This document shows, piece after piece, positions 1 to 5,172 of a stretch of DNA of 5,172 nucleotides. The notes below the pieces were generated by a model. That model made no database searches. It was not told the origin of the DNA and saw only the letters and a list, made by a program, of their open reading frames with translations. Numbering within the stretch: the first letter of the stretch is position 1; each line of letters begins with the position of its first letter. The DNA comes from Nitrososphaeraceae archaeon (lineage in GTDB: Archaea > Thermoproteota > Nitrososphaeria > Nitrososphaerales > Nitrososphaeraceae). The position numbers and the translations under genes are program-made. The DNA is taken from contig JAICHI010000103.1 in assembly GCA_025922735.1 (NCBI GenBank), positions 1 to 5,172 of the forward strand. The letters are read 5' to 3'.

Positions 1-1
1 A

Positions 2-685
2 AAATGGAAAATAGATCCAAAGTTGTATGATTTCCAGACGGGAAAGTACACAGGAGCAGTATCTGACACATCGGTTAATGTCGGAGGCATCACTTTCCAT
101 ATACCGACCTTGTCAAGGGATGGCCTGTACGTCTTGTGGAAGTGCCTCTGGCCTGATTGCCACAACTGCTGCGAGCGGCAGGGCAGGCTGCCGTTGACGA
201 AGGATGACATAGGCAAAATAGCAAAGAAGGTGGGCTATAGCTCGAAGGCCGAATTTGTTAGGAACGAGACGACGATCTCAAGCTGGCAAGAGCAGGAAGC
301 ATTTGGAAATGTTATAACAACGCTGAGTATGCTCTCACTTAAAAGAAAAAAGGATGAGAAGGCTGAGGAGGATGGAACACCACTTCGCTGCAGGTTCCTA
401 GACGACGAGGGCTATTGCGGCATTCACCCGGACAAGCCGGGTGTCTGCTGGCTCTATCCGTTTGCGTCGTGGATTGAAGTTGATGCAAGAGGGCAGCCTG
501 CAGTGCATGCCACCTTTCAATTTACAGGAGACTGTCCCGGCTTTTACCTTGACGGATCGATAGGCAGCATGATGCCAGTATTACAAGAATACTCTGCTAA
601 AATTTACGCCTATAATATGGAAGTAAGCAGAACTACCCGCGAAGGATATGGCTTTGTAAATCTTGTAGATTTGCGCAAGAGTTAG
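2..685 (+). CDS. YkgJ/UPF0153-type zinc/iron-binding cysteine-cluster protein, 5' end outside the window
   Basis: Probably a member of the YkgJ (UPF0153) family, whose members bind Zn or an Fe-S cluster through conserved cysteines and whose role is mostly unknown; soluble, no membrane segment seen. Counting from the TTG at position 23, the first cluster is Cys41, Cys46, Cys49, Cys50 (motif CLWPDCHNCC). The second is Cys123 (CRFL), Cys132 (GYCGIHPDKPG) and Cys142 followed by W-L-Y-P-F, the usual 'C-x-x-YPF' ending of this family. An extra Cys171 (GDCPGF) follows. A charged lysine-rich linker lies near residues 106-117. The frame is open upstream of the TTG (codons read K-W-K-I-D-P-K) with no ATG and no ribosome-binding site before it, so the true start is probably left of the window; TTG at 23 is the only start candidate inside. 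Stop TAG at 683-685. The gene converges on SOD. Family is fairly sure; the metal and substrate are not. Confidence 0.82.
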   Translation, partial: KWKIDPKLYDFQTGKYTGAVSDTSVNVGGITFHIPTLSRDGLYVLWKCLWPDCHNCCERQGRLPLTKDDIGKIAKKVGYSSKAEFVRNETTISSWQEQEAFGNVITTLSMLSLKRKKDEKAEEDGTPLRCRFLDDEGYCGIHPDKPGVCWLYPFASWIEVDARGQPAVHATFQFTGDCPGFYLDGSIGSMMPVLQEYSAKIYAYNMEVSRTTREGYGFVNLVDLRKS

Positions 686-825
686 CATCTCCTGCCCACA
701 ATTTTGCATATCCACTAAAGAGAGCCGGATGGTGGGTTTAACCACCAAAAAGATGGGATTGCCGTACTTTTCAAATTCTATAAAGGCTGCATTGCAGCTA
801 TGGACATATGATCAAGTACCTGTGG

Positions 826-837
826 TATCAGCTGATA
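826..837. repeat. Perfect 12-bp palindrome TATCAGCTGATA
   Basis: The two halves TATCAG and CTGATA are exact reverse complements with no spacer, so this fits a dimeric protein binding site better than an RNA hairpin. It lies in the convergent spacer and not ahead of either flanking gene, so a role as an operator is not obvious. A palindrome of this size can also occur by chance. Confidence 0.4.
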
Positions 838-840
838 TTG

Positions 841-863
841 TAGGGCACGTGATTATTGCCCTA
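841..863. repeat. Hairpin, 7-bp stem TAGGGCA/TGCCCTA
   Basis: The arms at 841-847 and 857-863 pair perfectly around a 9-nt loop, and a G-U and a T-A pair may extend the stem outward. It begins 4 bp after the palindrome at 826-837 and lies 50 bp beyond the SOD stop codon on the minus strand, after two T-tracts. It could be a 3'-end structure of the SOD transcript or of the facing gene. Confidence 0.4.
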
Positions 864-877
864 TATCTACTTCAAAA

Positions 878-912
878 GGGCTAAAAAGGATATAAAAAAG
901 GGTAGGGTAGGA
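878..912 (-). terminator. T-rich terminator region of the SOD gene
   Basis: Read on the minus strand, the SOD stop codon is followed within about 15-35 nt by a run of six T (complement of 893-898) and a run of five T (complement of the A-run at 884-888). Archaeal RNA polymerase usually terminates at such T-tracts without needing a hairpin. The call is inferred from this known behaviour; no transcript data are available. Confidence 0.55.
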
Positions 913-1554
913 TTACTTTCGGAGGGCCTGCTGAAAGTTTCTTTTTACTTCATCCCAGTTGACCACGTTCCACCAAGCCGCTACATAGTCCGCTCGGCGG
1001 TTTTGGTACTTGAGATAATAAGCATGCTCCCATACGTCAAGACCCAAAAGCGGGACGACTTTTTCTGTCTTCCACTTTGTCCAAGGACTTGTTTGGTTAG
1101 GCATGGTTATGAACTGGACGCCATTTGTATTCTGGTTGTATACGAGCCAGCCCCAGCCGCTTCCCTGTATTGCGACACTATCCTTTGAGAATTTGTCTTT
1201 GAAGTCATTGAAGCTGCCAAATGTCTTATTTATTGCATCTGAGAGTTCAGCATCCGGCTCTCCACCACCACCCTTTTTCATATTGTTCCAGAACAATGCG
1301 TGGTTGTTATAACCTCCACCGTGGAAGTTCACTGCACTCCTTGCGTTGTCTGGGACCGAATCAATGTCCTTCAAAATTTCAACGATGTCATTCTTGTTCT
1401 GCCATTCCGGACCAAGATTGCTAAGCGCTTTGTTCAGACCATCAGTGTAGGCTTGGTGATGCTTCGTGTGATGAATTTCCATGGTCCTTGCATCAATGTG
1501 TGGCTCTAGCGAGTCGTACGAGTAAGGCACTGGAGGAAGAGTAAAGTTAGCCAT
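913..1554 (-). CDS. sod: Superoxide dismutase, Fe/Mn family (Mn-type residues)
   Basis: Converts superoxide to oxygen and hydrogen peroxide in the cytoplasm; it probably protects an aerobic cell. The protein of 213 aa has the usual length. The N-terminal alpha-hairpin domain carries the MEIHHTKHHQAY motif. Predicted metal ligands are His28, His85 (NNHALFW), Asp173 and His177 (DVWEHAYYL); second-shell His32 and Tyr36 are present. Gly81, four residues before His85, and Gln154 in PNQTS match positions typical of manganese enzymes, but cambialistic use cannot be ruled out from sequence. The frame is open to an ATG at 1596, which would add 14 residues (beginning MKKQYIF). I prefer the ATG at 1554 (MANFTLPP) because family members begin there and because a TATA box centred 27 bp upstream lies inside the would-be extension. 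It follows the 387-aa gene on the same strand by 55 bp. No signal peptide is seen with this start. Confidence 0.96.
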   Translation of the reverse strand: MANFTLPPVPYSYDSLEPHIDARTMEIHHTKHHQAYTDGLNKALSNLGPEWQNKNDIVEILKDIDSVPDNARSAVNFHGGGYNNHALFWNNMKKGGGGEPDAELSDAINKTFGSFNDFKDKFSKDSVAIQGSGWGWLVYNQNTNGVQFITMPNQTSPWTKWKTEKVVPLLGLDVWEHAYYLKYQNRRADYVAAWWNVVNWDEVKRNFQQALRK

Positions 1555-1576
1555 ATGGAAGAGAGGTATGTAGGAG

Positions 1577-1591
1577 AATATATATTGTTTT
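1577..1591 (-). promoter_or_regulatory. TATA box and A-rich BRE of the SOD promoter
   Basis: On the minus strand the element reads AATATATATT (1586-1577), preceded by an A-rich stretch AAAAAAC that fits a BRE. Its centre is about 27 bp upstream of the ATG at 1554, the standard archaeal TATA-to-transcription-start distance. The transcript would therefore begin at or next to the start codon (leaderless). This also decides the start codon of SOD against the ATG at 1596. Confidence 0.7.
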
Positions 1592-1609
1592 TTCATACAA
1601 AGCCCACTG

Positions 1610-2773
1610 CTATCCGCTTGCCTGCGGCATCACAGTCGACAATGAAATTGCATGATCATCTATCATCGTACCGAGGCTCCCAGTTACGCTTTTGATTGCT
1701 ATTTGCAAATTGGCAAGCTCTTGAGCCGACAGAGCGTATTTTTCGGCCAGAATGTGTTTGACCTTTATTTCTGGATCGGATATTTCATTGAGGCTAGATG
1801 GCACAGTGATATCCAGAGTTTTGTTGACCATTTCCAACGGTACCTTGCCGCTCGTATCGTTTACTATTGCAAACATAATCTTGTCCACAAGTACTTCGTG
1901 GGGAAGCTCGTCAAGTGCATTAGCGGTATAGAAAGCTTGTACTTCAAACAAGTTATTCATGTCTTCGAAACTGCGACCAAGGACATGAGTTCCATTCGAC
2001 AGCGATGCCAAAAGTCCAGGCTCAAGGGGCACATTAATTATGACAAATCCTTCAACGAACCTCTGATCGTTTCCAATGAAGTTCTGCAGATCTTTGCACA
2101 CTATAGTAGTAGAGGCTTGCGGCTCAAGCATCATTATTATGGAATTTGTGTTTTTGCTATTGTTTGCTGTGACGCTCCACTGGATTTTTGCTGCGAAGTC
2201 TTGCTTGTTCAAGATTCCGATGTCTGTGTCATAGTGACCAGGTCGCAATGGTCCTTCATCTCCAGAAATGGTGCCGCACTCAAATTTTACATTGTAAGTA
2301 AGGTTTCTTATTGGAGAGGTTCTATTCTGTTCCTGTTGCTGTTCGTCTTCTTCCTGGGCGATATTGTTGAACATAGCGACGCCACTGATGCTGCTCTGAT
2401 TCATTATCTCGACTATCGTTGAGAGCTTGTCCGTCGGGTATTGTGAAGAAGCCTCAATCAGCGTTACGACATATCTGCCGTCTGGTAAACCAGAAATTTC
2501 TACAATTCCAGGTGCGGTATTTTCGTCTGCGATACTGCCATCCTGAATTGTATAATTGGGAAAATTGCCAAAAGGATCTGGTGAAATGACATATCTAGAT
2601 TGATTGGTAAGTAAGCTCTCAGAAACAGAAATTATTGTAAGTTTTCCTGCATTAGAGCTGTTTGCAGCAAAAATTGTCGATAGATTTTGACTTTGCAGCA
2701 CCAAGAAAACCGCAGATATAGTGACTGCTGCTGCGACTATTGACGCTATCACAGCTACCCTGTGGCCTGACAC
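1610..2773 (-). CDS. Membrane-anchored/secreted two-domain protein of unknown function
   Basis: I do not recognise a named family for this 387-aa protein. Residues 6-26 form one hydrophobic segment, a signal peptide or N-terminal anchor, so the rest should lie outside the cell. Residues about 42-108 look beta-rich and end in G-I-V-E-I-S-G-L-P-D-G-R-Y-V-V-T-L, which resembles the last strands of SpaA/Cna_B-type prealbumin-like domains (inference). A Q/E-rich linker at 140-149 leads to a second domain starting YNVKFECGTISGDEG and continuing PGHYDTDIGILN. The only two cysteines, Cys166 and Cys226, both lie in that domain and may form a disulfide. The C-terminal third is mixed alpha/beta without a motif I know. 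Eleven N-x-S/T sequons suggest N-glycosylation. The start is GTG at 2773; an in-frame stop lies upstream and there is no ATG alternative. It is transcribed away from the sorted surface protein gene and lies 55 bp before SOD. Confidence 0.8.
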   Translation of the reverse strand: MSGHRVAVIASIVAAAVTISAVFLVLQSQNLSTIFAANSSNAGKLTIISVSESLLTNQSRYVISPDPFGNFPNYTIQDGSIADENTAPGIVEISGLPDGRYVVTLIEASSQYPTDKLSTIVEIMNQSSISGVAMFNNIAQEEDEQQQEQNRTSPIRNLTYNVKFECGTISGDEGPLRPGHYDTDIGILNKQDFAAKIQWSVTANNSKNTNSIIMMLEPQASTTIVCKDLQNFIGNDQRFVEGFVIINVPLEPGLLASLSNGTHVLGRSFEDMNNLFEVQAFYTANALDELPHEVLVDKIMFAIVNDTSGKVPLEMVNKTLDITVPSSLNEISDPEIKVKHILAEKYALSAQELANLQIAIKSVTGSLGTMIDDHAISLSTVMPQASG

Positions 2774-2798
2774 TTGTTTATTATCAGGTCCTATAAGA

Positions 2799-2809
2799 TA
2801 ATTAAATCA
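2799..2809 (-). promoter_or_regulatory. Putative TATA box for the 387-aa secreted protein gene
   Basis: On the minus strand the element reads approximately GATTTAATTAT, close to the archaeal TTTAWATA consensus. Its centre is about 30 bp upstream of the GTG at 2773, so transcription would begin a few bases before or at the start codon. It is one half of the divergent promoter region 2774-2877. Confidence 0.5.
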
Positions 2810-2847
2810 TTGGAGAGAGTGGTTGTGCACGCTCTATCTTCTTAAGA

Positions 2848-2857
2848 ATTAAATATA
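2848..2857 (+). promoter_or_regulatory. TATA box for the sorted surface protein operon
   Basis: ATTAAATATA matches the archaeal TATA consensus well and is centred about 25-26 bp upstream of the GTG at 2878. This predicts a leaderless or nearly leaderless mRNA and supports the GTG start. No Shine-Dalgarno sequence stands ahead of the start. Confidence 0.65.
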
Positions 2858-2877
2858 CACAAAAAGAAGTCACTCAT

Positions 2878-4344
2878 GTGCAATCATGCAGACAAAAAGT
2901 TTCGTATTTTGTTTTTGCTGCATCTTTCGCAGTGTTATCAATAATTGCAGTCACATTCCCTAATCAGAAGGCTTTCGGAGACGGCCTGACTGCAGAGACA
3001 TTCAGTGCAACACTTGGCGACAGAAATGCTGAGCTACTAGTACAAGTAAATCCTCCCATACTTACAGATGCAAGCAGAAATGATGCATACATACTCTTTA
3101 GGCTATACGATGCAAATAACAACCAAACGATCCAGTATACGACATTTTTCGTAAGCATAGAAAAAGGAGTTGGAGAAGATGCGGAGACTATAATGCCTGC
3201 CACTCTCTTTCATACGGAAAGCGGCCTGCTCAGGCTGAAAGTGCAGCCTACAGAAGGCGACCTGAGGATCTTTGGGACGCAGGAGCAATTCCTGAACGCC
3301 TGGGTTGCAGACCCAGGTGGAACAGTCAACATCCAAGGCCCTCTCTTCCTAGAAGGCGGCATATATCATCTCAGGGTAGAGATCTTTGGCGTTGATAATA
3401 TACGCAACATATTTGCAGATGAGAACATTCCCAAGTTTGATTCGTGGCTCAGTGTAGGGGATGTCTTTACTCAAAATATCGATTATCGGGGTCAGCCTTA
3501 CAACACTACTATAATATCGTATTACGATAGAGTACGCGACTTTGGCTTCAATGCCAGCAACCAGCAGTTCAAATGGTCTATGCCATTTGATTGGAACACC
3601 TCGCGAATCGAAGACACAAACATATTTGTGCATGAGGAAGTAAAAATTCCAAAATCTCTTGCAGGAATAGGAGATACTACTTCATTTACTGCTACAGTGA
3701 ACGGCAATCCGATATCCGGAAGGATGCTTGCTGTCGATCCCTATTCTTCGCAGCAAGAGCTTACTCTGCACTACTTGCTCAACAAAGATGACATTATCGG
3801 TATGGCCAGCGGGATCACTCAAGGCGATTCTGGCATGATATTTACTCTTGCGCCAGCCACTGGCCAAGTCGCGCAGACAACAGGCGAAATACTCACAGAT
3901 ACAGGAAACATTAATGTTGTACTTGAGTGGGCTCCCGATCAGCTGAATGCAAATACTGAATCAACTCTGACTCTGAGCTTCCATGACGGGTTCTCTGGAG
4001 AAAGAATAGCAGATGATGTAAACTACAACCTGCGCGTTTTTGATAACAATGGCAGTCAAGTCTACAGTCAGACCGGCCTCGTTGCAGAGGGAGGAACTGG
4101 TACGCAGACGATTGATTTTCCAGCAAATGAGAATTACCGCATGGAGGTTGAAGTTACAGGCATTGCAAGAGATGGACAGTCTATAGACCAGACAAGGAAC
4201 GGAATTGCAAGAGGCATTGTAGTTGTGCCAGAGTTTCCCACTGGCTCCCTTGCAACAGCAGCTGCTATCGCGGGCATCAGTGGCACTATAATCGTCGTGC
4301 TGCGGAGATTTGTAAAAATAGCACCGGGCTTGGGCCTTCAATGA
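2878..4344 (+). CDS. Secreted beta-rich surface protein with C-terminal PEF-type (archaeosortase) sorting signal
   Basis: A 488-aa exported protein of unknown biochemical role. Residues 1-34 form a signal peptide: basic R5/K7, hydrophobic 8-27, and a likely cleavage after A-F-G at 34. The mature part is rich in beta strands and likely Ig-like or jelly-roll modules; the first (about 37-175) begins with L-L-V-Q-V-N-P-P-I and includes A-Y-I-L-F-R-L-Y-D. Five N-x-S/T sequons are present. The C-terminus has V-V-P-E-F-P-T-G (PEF at 451-453), a hydrophobic helix (about 457-475) and Arg476-Arg477, the tripartite layout of PEF/PEFG-CTERM signals processed by archaeosortases. An 11-residue tail (478-488) follows the RR, longer than usual. 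Start GTG at 2878 is chosen from the signal peptide and the TATA box; the ATG at 2876 is in another frame and stops after 22 codons. The stop overlaps the next gene as ATGA. Its partner archaeosortase is not in this window. Confidence 0.85.
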   Translation: MQSCRQKVSYFVFAASFAVLSIIAVTFPNQKAFGDGLTAETFSATLGDRNAELLVQVNPPILTDASRNDAYILFRLYDANNNQTIQYTTFFVSIEKGVGEDAETIMPATLFHTESGLLRLKVQPTEGDLRIFGTQEQFLNAWVADPGGTVNIQGPLFLEGGIYHLRVEIFGVDNIRNIFADENIPKFDSWLSVGDVFTQNIDYRGQPYNTTIISYYDRVRDFGFNASNQQFKWSMPFDWNTSRIEDTNIFVHEEVKIPKSLAGIGDTTSFTATVNGNPISGRMLAVDPYSSQQELTLHYLLNKDDIIGMASGITQGDSGMIFTLAPATGQVAQTTGEILTDTGNINVVLEWAPDQLNANTESTLTLSFHDGFSGERIADDVNYNLRVFDNNGSQVYSQTGLVAEGGTGTQTIDFPANENYRMEVEVTGIARDGQSIDQTRNGIARGIVVVPEFPTGSLATAAAIAGISGTIIVVLRRFVKIAPGLGLQ

Positions 4345-4736
4345 ACATCTTTTATGACCAGCTCTCAGAGAAGCTGCATAGAGAAATGCCTGACACCTTT
4401 GTTGCGACTAACAAGGTAATGCTCAATATAGAACAGTTCGAAGCAGGACAGAGCTACGTCGTCGGCAAAGTGGAGAATAGATATGGTGACCCAGTCAAGA
4501 TAAACATCCAAGGTGGGGCACAGGGCATCGAATTGCAGGAAACTCTCTTCAATCTCAAACGGAGATGGCCACGGTTTGCATACGTCATGACTACCATCAA
4601 AGATACAGGCGAGGTGCTTGTACGTAAGCTGCCTGTAGTTGGTGTAAGAGACTGGCTTTTGATATATGAAGATGATCTCTTTTTGCTAGCGGTAAAGGAT
4701 GCATATGATGAGCTCGACATCCGAGTGATTGACTAA
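4341..4736 (+). CDS. Small soluble protein of unknown function, coupled to the surface protein gene
   Basis: I do not recognise this 131-aa protein. It has no signal peptide, no membrane segment and no cysteine, so it is probably cytoplasmic. The composition and strand/helix pattern suggest a compact alpha/beta fold: an amphipathic N-terminal helix (about 4-15), strands around 38-58, a basic Trp-containing segment L-K-R-R-W-P-R-F near residue 72, strands through E-V-L-V-R-K-L-P-V-V-G-V, then an acidic stretch Y-E-D-D-L-F and a C-terminal helix rich in Asp/Glu. Its ATG (4341) overlaps the stop of the preceding gene in ATGA, indicating one transcript and likely translational coupling; no Shine-Dalgarno stands ahead of it. 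A strong hairpin begins 8 nt after its stop codon. Whether it acts with the surface protein is inference from the overlap only. Confidence 0.75.
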   Translation: MNIFYDQLSEKLHREMPDTFVATNKVMLNIEQFEAGQSYVVGKVENRYGDPVKINIQGGAQGIELQETLFNLKRRWPRFAYVMTTIKDTGEVLVRKLPVVGVRDWLLIYEDDLFLLAVKDAYDELDIRVID

Positions 4737-4744
4737 GAATAATA

Positions 4745-4790
4745 GTCTGGCGAAGTGCAGAGTTTCTCACCTGCTGCACTCCAACCAGAC
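4745..4790 (+). ncRNA. Two-part hairpin after the operon; possible terminator, 3'-end element or small RNA
   Basis: An outer 6-bp stem GTCTGG/CCAGAC (4745-4750 with 4785-4790) encloses an inner 7-bp stem AGTGCAG/CTGCACT (4754-4760 with 4774-4780). They are separated by a small internal loop (CGA against CCAA) and capped by a 13-nt loop. It is the strongest inverted repeat I find in the window and starts 8 nt after the stop codon at 4736. No T-run follows on the plus strand, so a classical terminator is doubtful. RNA processing, stability or a small RNA are alternatives. Confidence 0.45.
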
Positions 4791-4801
4791 AGTTTGTTCC
4801 C

Positions 4802-4818
4802 CATCGGTTTGGTCGATG
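4802..4818 (+). repeat. Small hairpin CATCG/CGATG
   Basis: Five base pairs (4802-4806 with 4814-4818) close a 7-nt loop, 11 nt after the larger hairpin. On its own it is weak; its position suggests it could belong to the same structured 3' region. Confidence 0.3.
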
Positions 4819-4933
4819 TAAGAATAGTATAGCACATTGAGAATTTAAATGTGATGGCTATTACTGTCATACGTACGACATATTGGCTAGGTTATGCTGT
4901 ATAATCGAGTAATAACAACCTGTGCCCTTATAG

Positions 4934-4950
4934 CATAATCTCATTATGAG
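4934..4950. repeat. Overlapping palindromes CATAAT-CTC-ATTATG and CTCAT-T-ATGAG
   Basis: Two inverted repeats share the segment 4940-4948: arms 4934-4939/4943-4948 with a 3-nt spacer, and arms 4940-4944/4946-4950 with a 1-nt centre. Such mutually exclusive arms may be a protein binding site or chance in AT-rich DNA. Confidence 0.35.
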
Positions 4951-4952
4951 GT

Positions 4953-4973
4953 AGAACTATTGCTTTAAGTTCT
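4953..4973. repeat. Hairpin AGAACT/AGTTCT
   Basis: A perfect 6-bp stem (4953-4958 with 4968-4973) closes a 9-nt loop. It starts 2 bp after the overlapping palindromes, so the block 4934-4973 is almost all inverted repeat. No gene is close enough to assign a role. Confidence 0.35.
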
Positions 4974-5114
4974 GCGCCAGTTAGTAAATGAGTGTTAGGA
5001 GGTGTGCAGTGTAGCCGCGACAAGCCCATTTAAGAAAGACTAATATTATTATTCTCATAGGTTACTTGCTCAAATAAATTGATATGTAAAGATCAAATAA
5101 TATTTCCAGAAATA

Positions 5115-5124
5115 CCTTTAAATG
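5115..5124 (+). promoter_or_regulatory. TATA box for the gene starting at 5151
   Basis: CCTTTAAATG contains TTTAAAT centred about 31 bp upstream of the ATG at 5151. Allowing the normal 26-27 bp to the transcription start, the leader would be only about 4-5 nt. Confidence 0.5.
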
Positions 5125-5150
5125 ACTATCAGCATTATTGCAATCCAGTA

Positions 5151-5172
5151 ATGCCAGTTGTAGGTATCGATG
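5151..5172 (+). CDS. Start of an unidentified gene, cut by the window edge
   Basis: ATG at 5151 opens a frame reading M-P-V-V-G-I-D before the window ends, preceded by a well-placed TATA box. The V-V-G-I-D opening resembles the first strand of actin/Hsp70/sugar-kinase or RNase H-like folds, but seven residues are far too few to name a family. The frame could still be shown to be false by the sequence to the right. Confidence 0.45.

Larger units (their letters stand above)
686..912. other. Convergent intergenic spacer with a series of inverted repeats
   Basis: This 227-bp spacer lies between two genes transcribed towards each other. It holds four short inverted repeats: 731-735/742-746 (5-bp stem, 6-nt loop), 785-790/794-799 (6 pairs counting one G-U, 3-nt loop), the loop-free palindrome 826-837, and 841-847/857-863 (7-bp stem, 9-nt loop). 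No convincing gene is present. The only open stretch of note is an 11-codon ATG frame at 808-843. The repeats may mark 3' ends of the two transcripts, but the plus strand has no long T-run after any of them. Confidence 0.5.
4737..5150. other. Gene-free AT-rich gap with several hairpins
   Basis: No reading frame above about 16 codons on the plus strand looks real here, and I find no tRNA T-arm, rRNA or CRISPR-like repeat. The gap contains the strong hairpin 4745-4790, a small one at 4802-4818, overlapping palindromes at 4934-4950 and a 6-bp stem at 4953-4973. A TATA-like TTTAAAT also lies at 4844-4850 with no gene placed correctly behind it. From about 5015 to 5115 the sequence is very AT-rich, as expected before a promoter. 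Confidence 0.5.

Noticed and set aside
856..1188. 110-codon plus-strand frame opposite SOD
   Set aside because: It lies antisense to the conserved SOD coding sequence and its translation shows no family features; it is a shadow frame.
1652..2422. 256-codon plus-strand frame opposite the 387-aa gene
   Set aside because: The minus-strand frame is longer, has an N-terminal hydrophobic segment, balanced domains and many sequons. The plus-strand product has scattered cysteines and aromatic residues typical of an antisense shadow.
3961..4341. 126-codon minus-strand frame within the surface protein gene
   Set aside because: It is antisense to the region encoding the PEF sorting signal, and the product is cysteine- and serine-rich without any motif.
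4850..4875. Possible C/D box small RNA from the GTGATGG sequence
   Set aside because: Only a weak box C match is present and no CTGA box D lies at a suitable distance.
4854..4904. 16-codon frame M-A-I-T-V-I-R in the gap
   Set aside because: The nearby TATA-like element is only about 7 bp ahead, too close to serve it, and nothing else supports coding.
4998..5004. GGAGGTG, a strong Shine-Dalgarno look-alike
   Set aside because: The only following start (GTG at 5009) is followed at once by a stop codon, and other genes here do not use such sites.
4737..5150. Possible tRNA, RNase P or SRP RNA in the gap
   Set aside because: I find no T-arm GGTTCNANNCC, no cloverleaf and no recognisable conserved core of these RNAs.

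Overview
The window looks like a chromosomal stretch of an ammonia-oxidising-type archaeon (Thaumarchaeota/Nitrososphaeria, probably nearer Nitrososphaera than the marine AT-rich lineages). This is inferred from four things: AT-rich TATA/BRE-type promoters about 25-30 bp ahead of start codons with no clear Shine-Dalgarno, a Mn-type superoxide dismutase, a surface protein with a C-terminal PEF-type (archaeosortase) sorting signal, and secreted proteins rich in N-glycosylation sequons. No mobile element, CRISPR array, tRNA or rRNA is visible.

Layout. Positions 2-685 (+): 3' part of a cysteine-rich YkgJ/UPF0153-type metal-binding protein, whose frame is open to the window edge. Positions 686-912: a convergent spacer with several inverted repeats and, at its right end, a T-rich terminator for the minus-strand gene. 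Positions 913-1554 (-): Fe/Mn-family superoxide dismutase (SOD), whose real start is best placed at 1554 because a TATA box sits 27 bp upstream. Positions 1610-2773 (-): a membrane-anchored or secreted two-domain protein of unknown function. Positions 2774-2877: a 104-bp divergent promoter region. Positions 2878-4344 (+): a 488-aa secreted beta-rich protein ending in the PEF-type sorting signal. Positions 4341-4736 (+): a small soluble protein of unknown function joined to the previous gene by an ATGA overlap. Positions 4737-5150: a 414-bp gene-free AT-rich gap containing a strong two-part hairpin and smaller inverted repeats. Positions 5151-5172 (+): the first codons of another gene behind a TATA box.

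How the parts may work together: the centre is a divergent pair of cell-surface genes sharing one short promoter region. One arm leads into SOD, which also has its own promoter. The other arm forms a two-gene operon of a sorted surface protein and a small cytosolic protein. A shared envelope or oxidative-stress role is only a guess from position. Nothing here clearly marks a new defence or mobile system. The least explained parts are the surface-protein/small-protein operon and the structured non-coding gaps.
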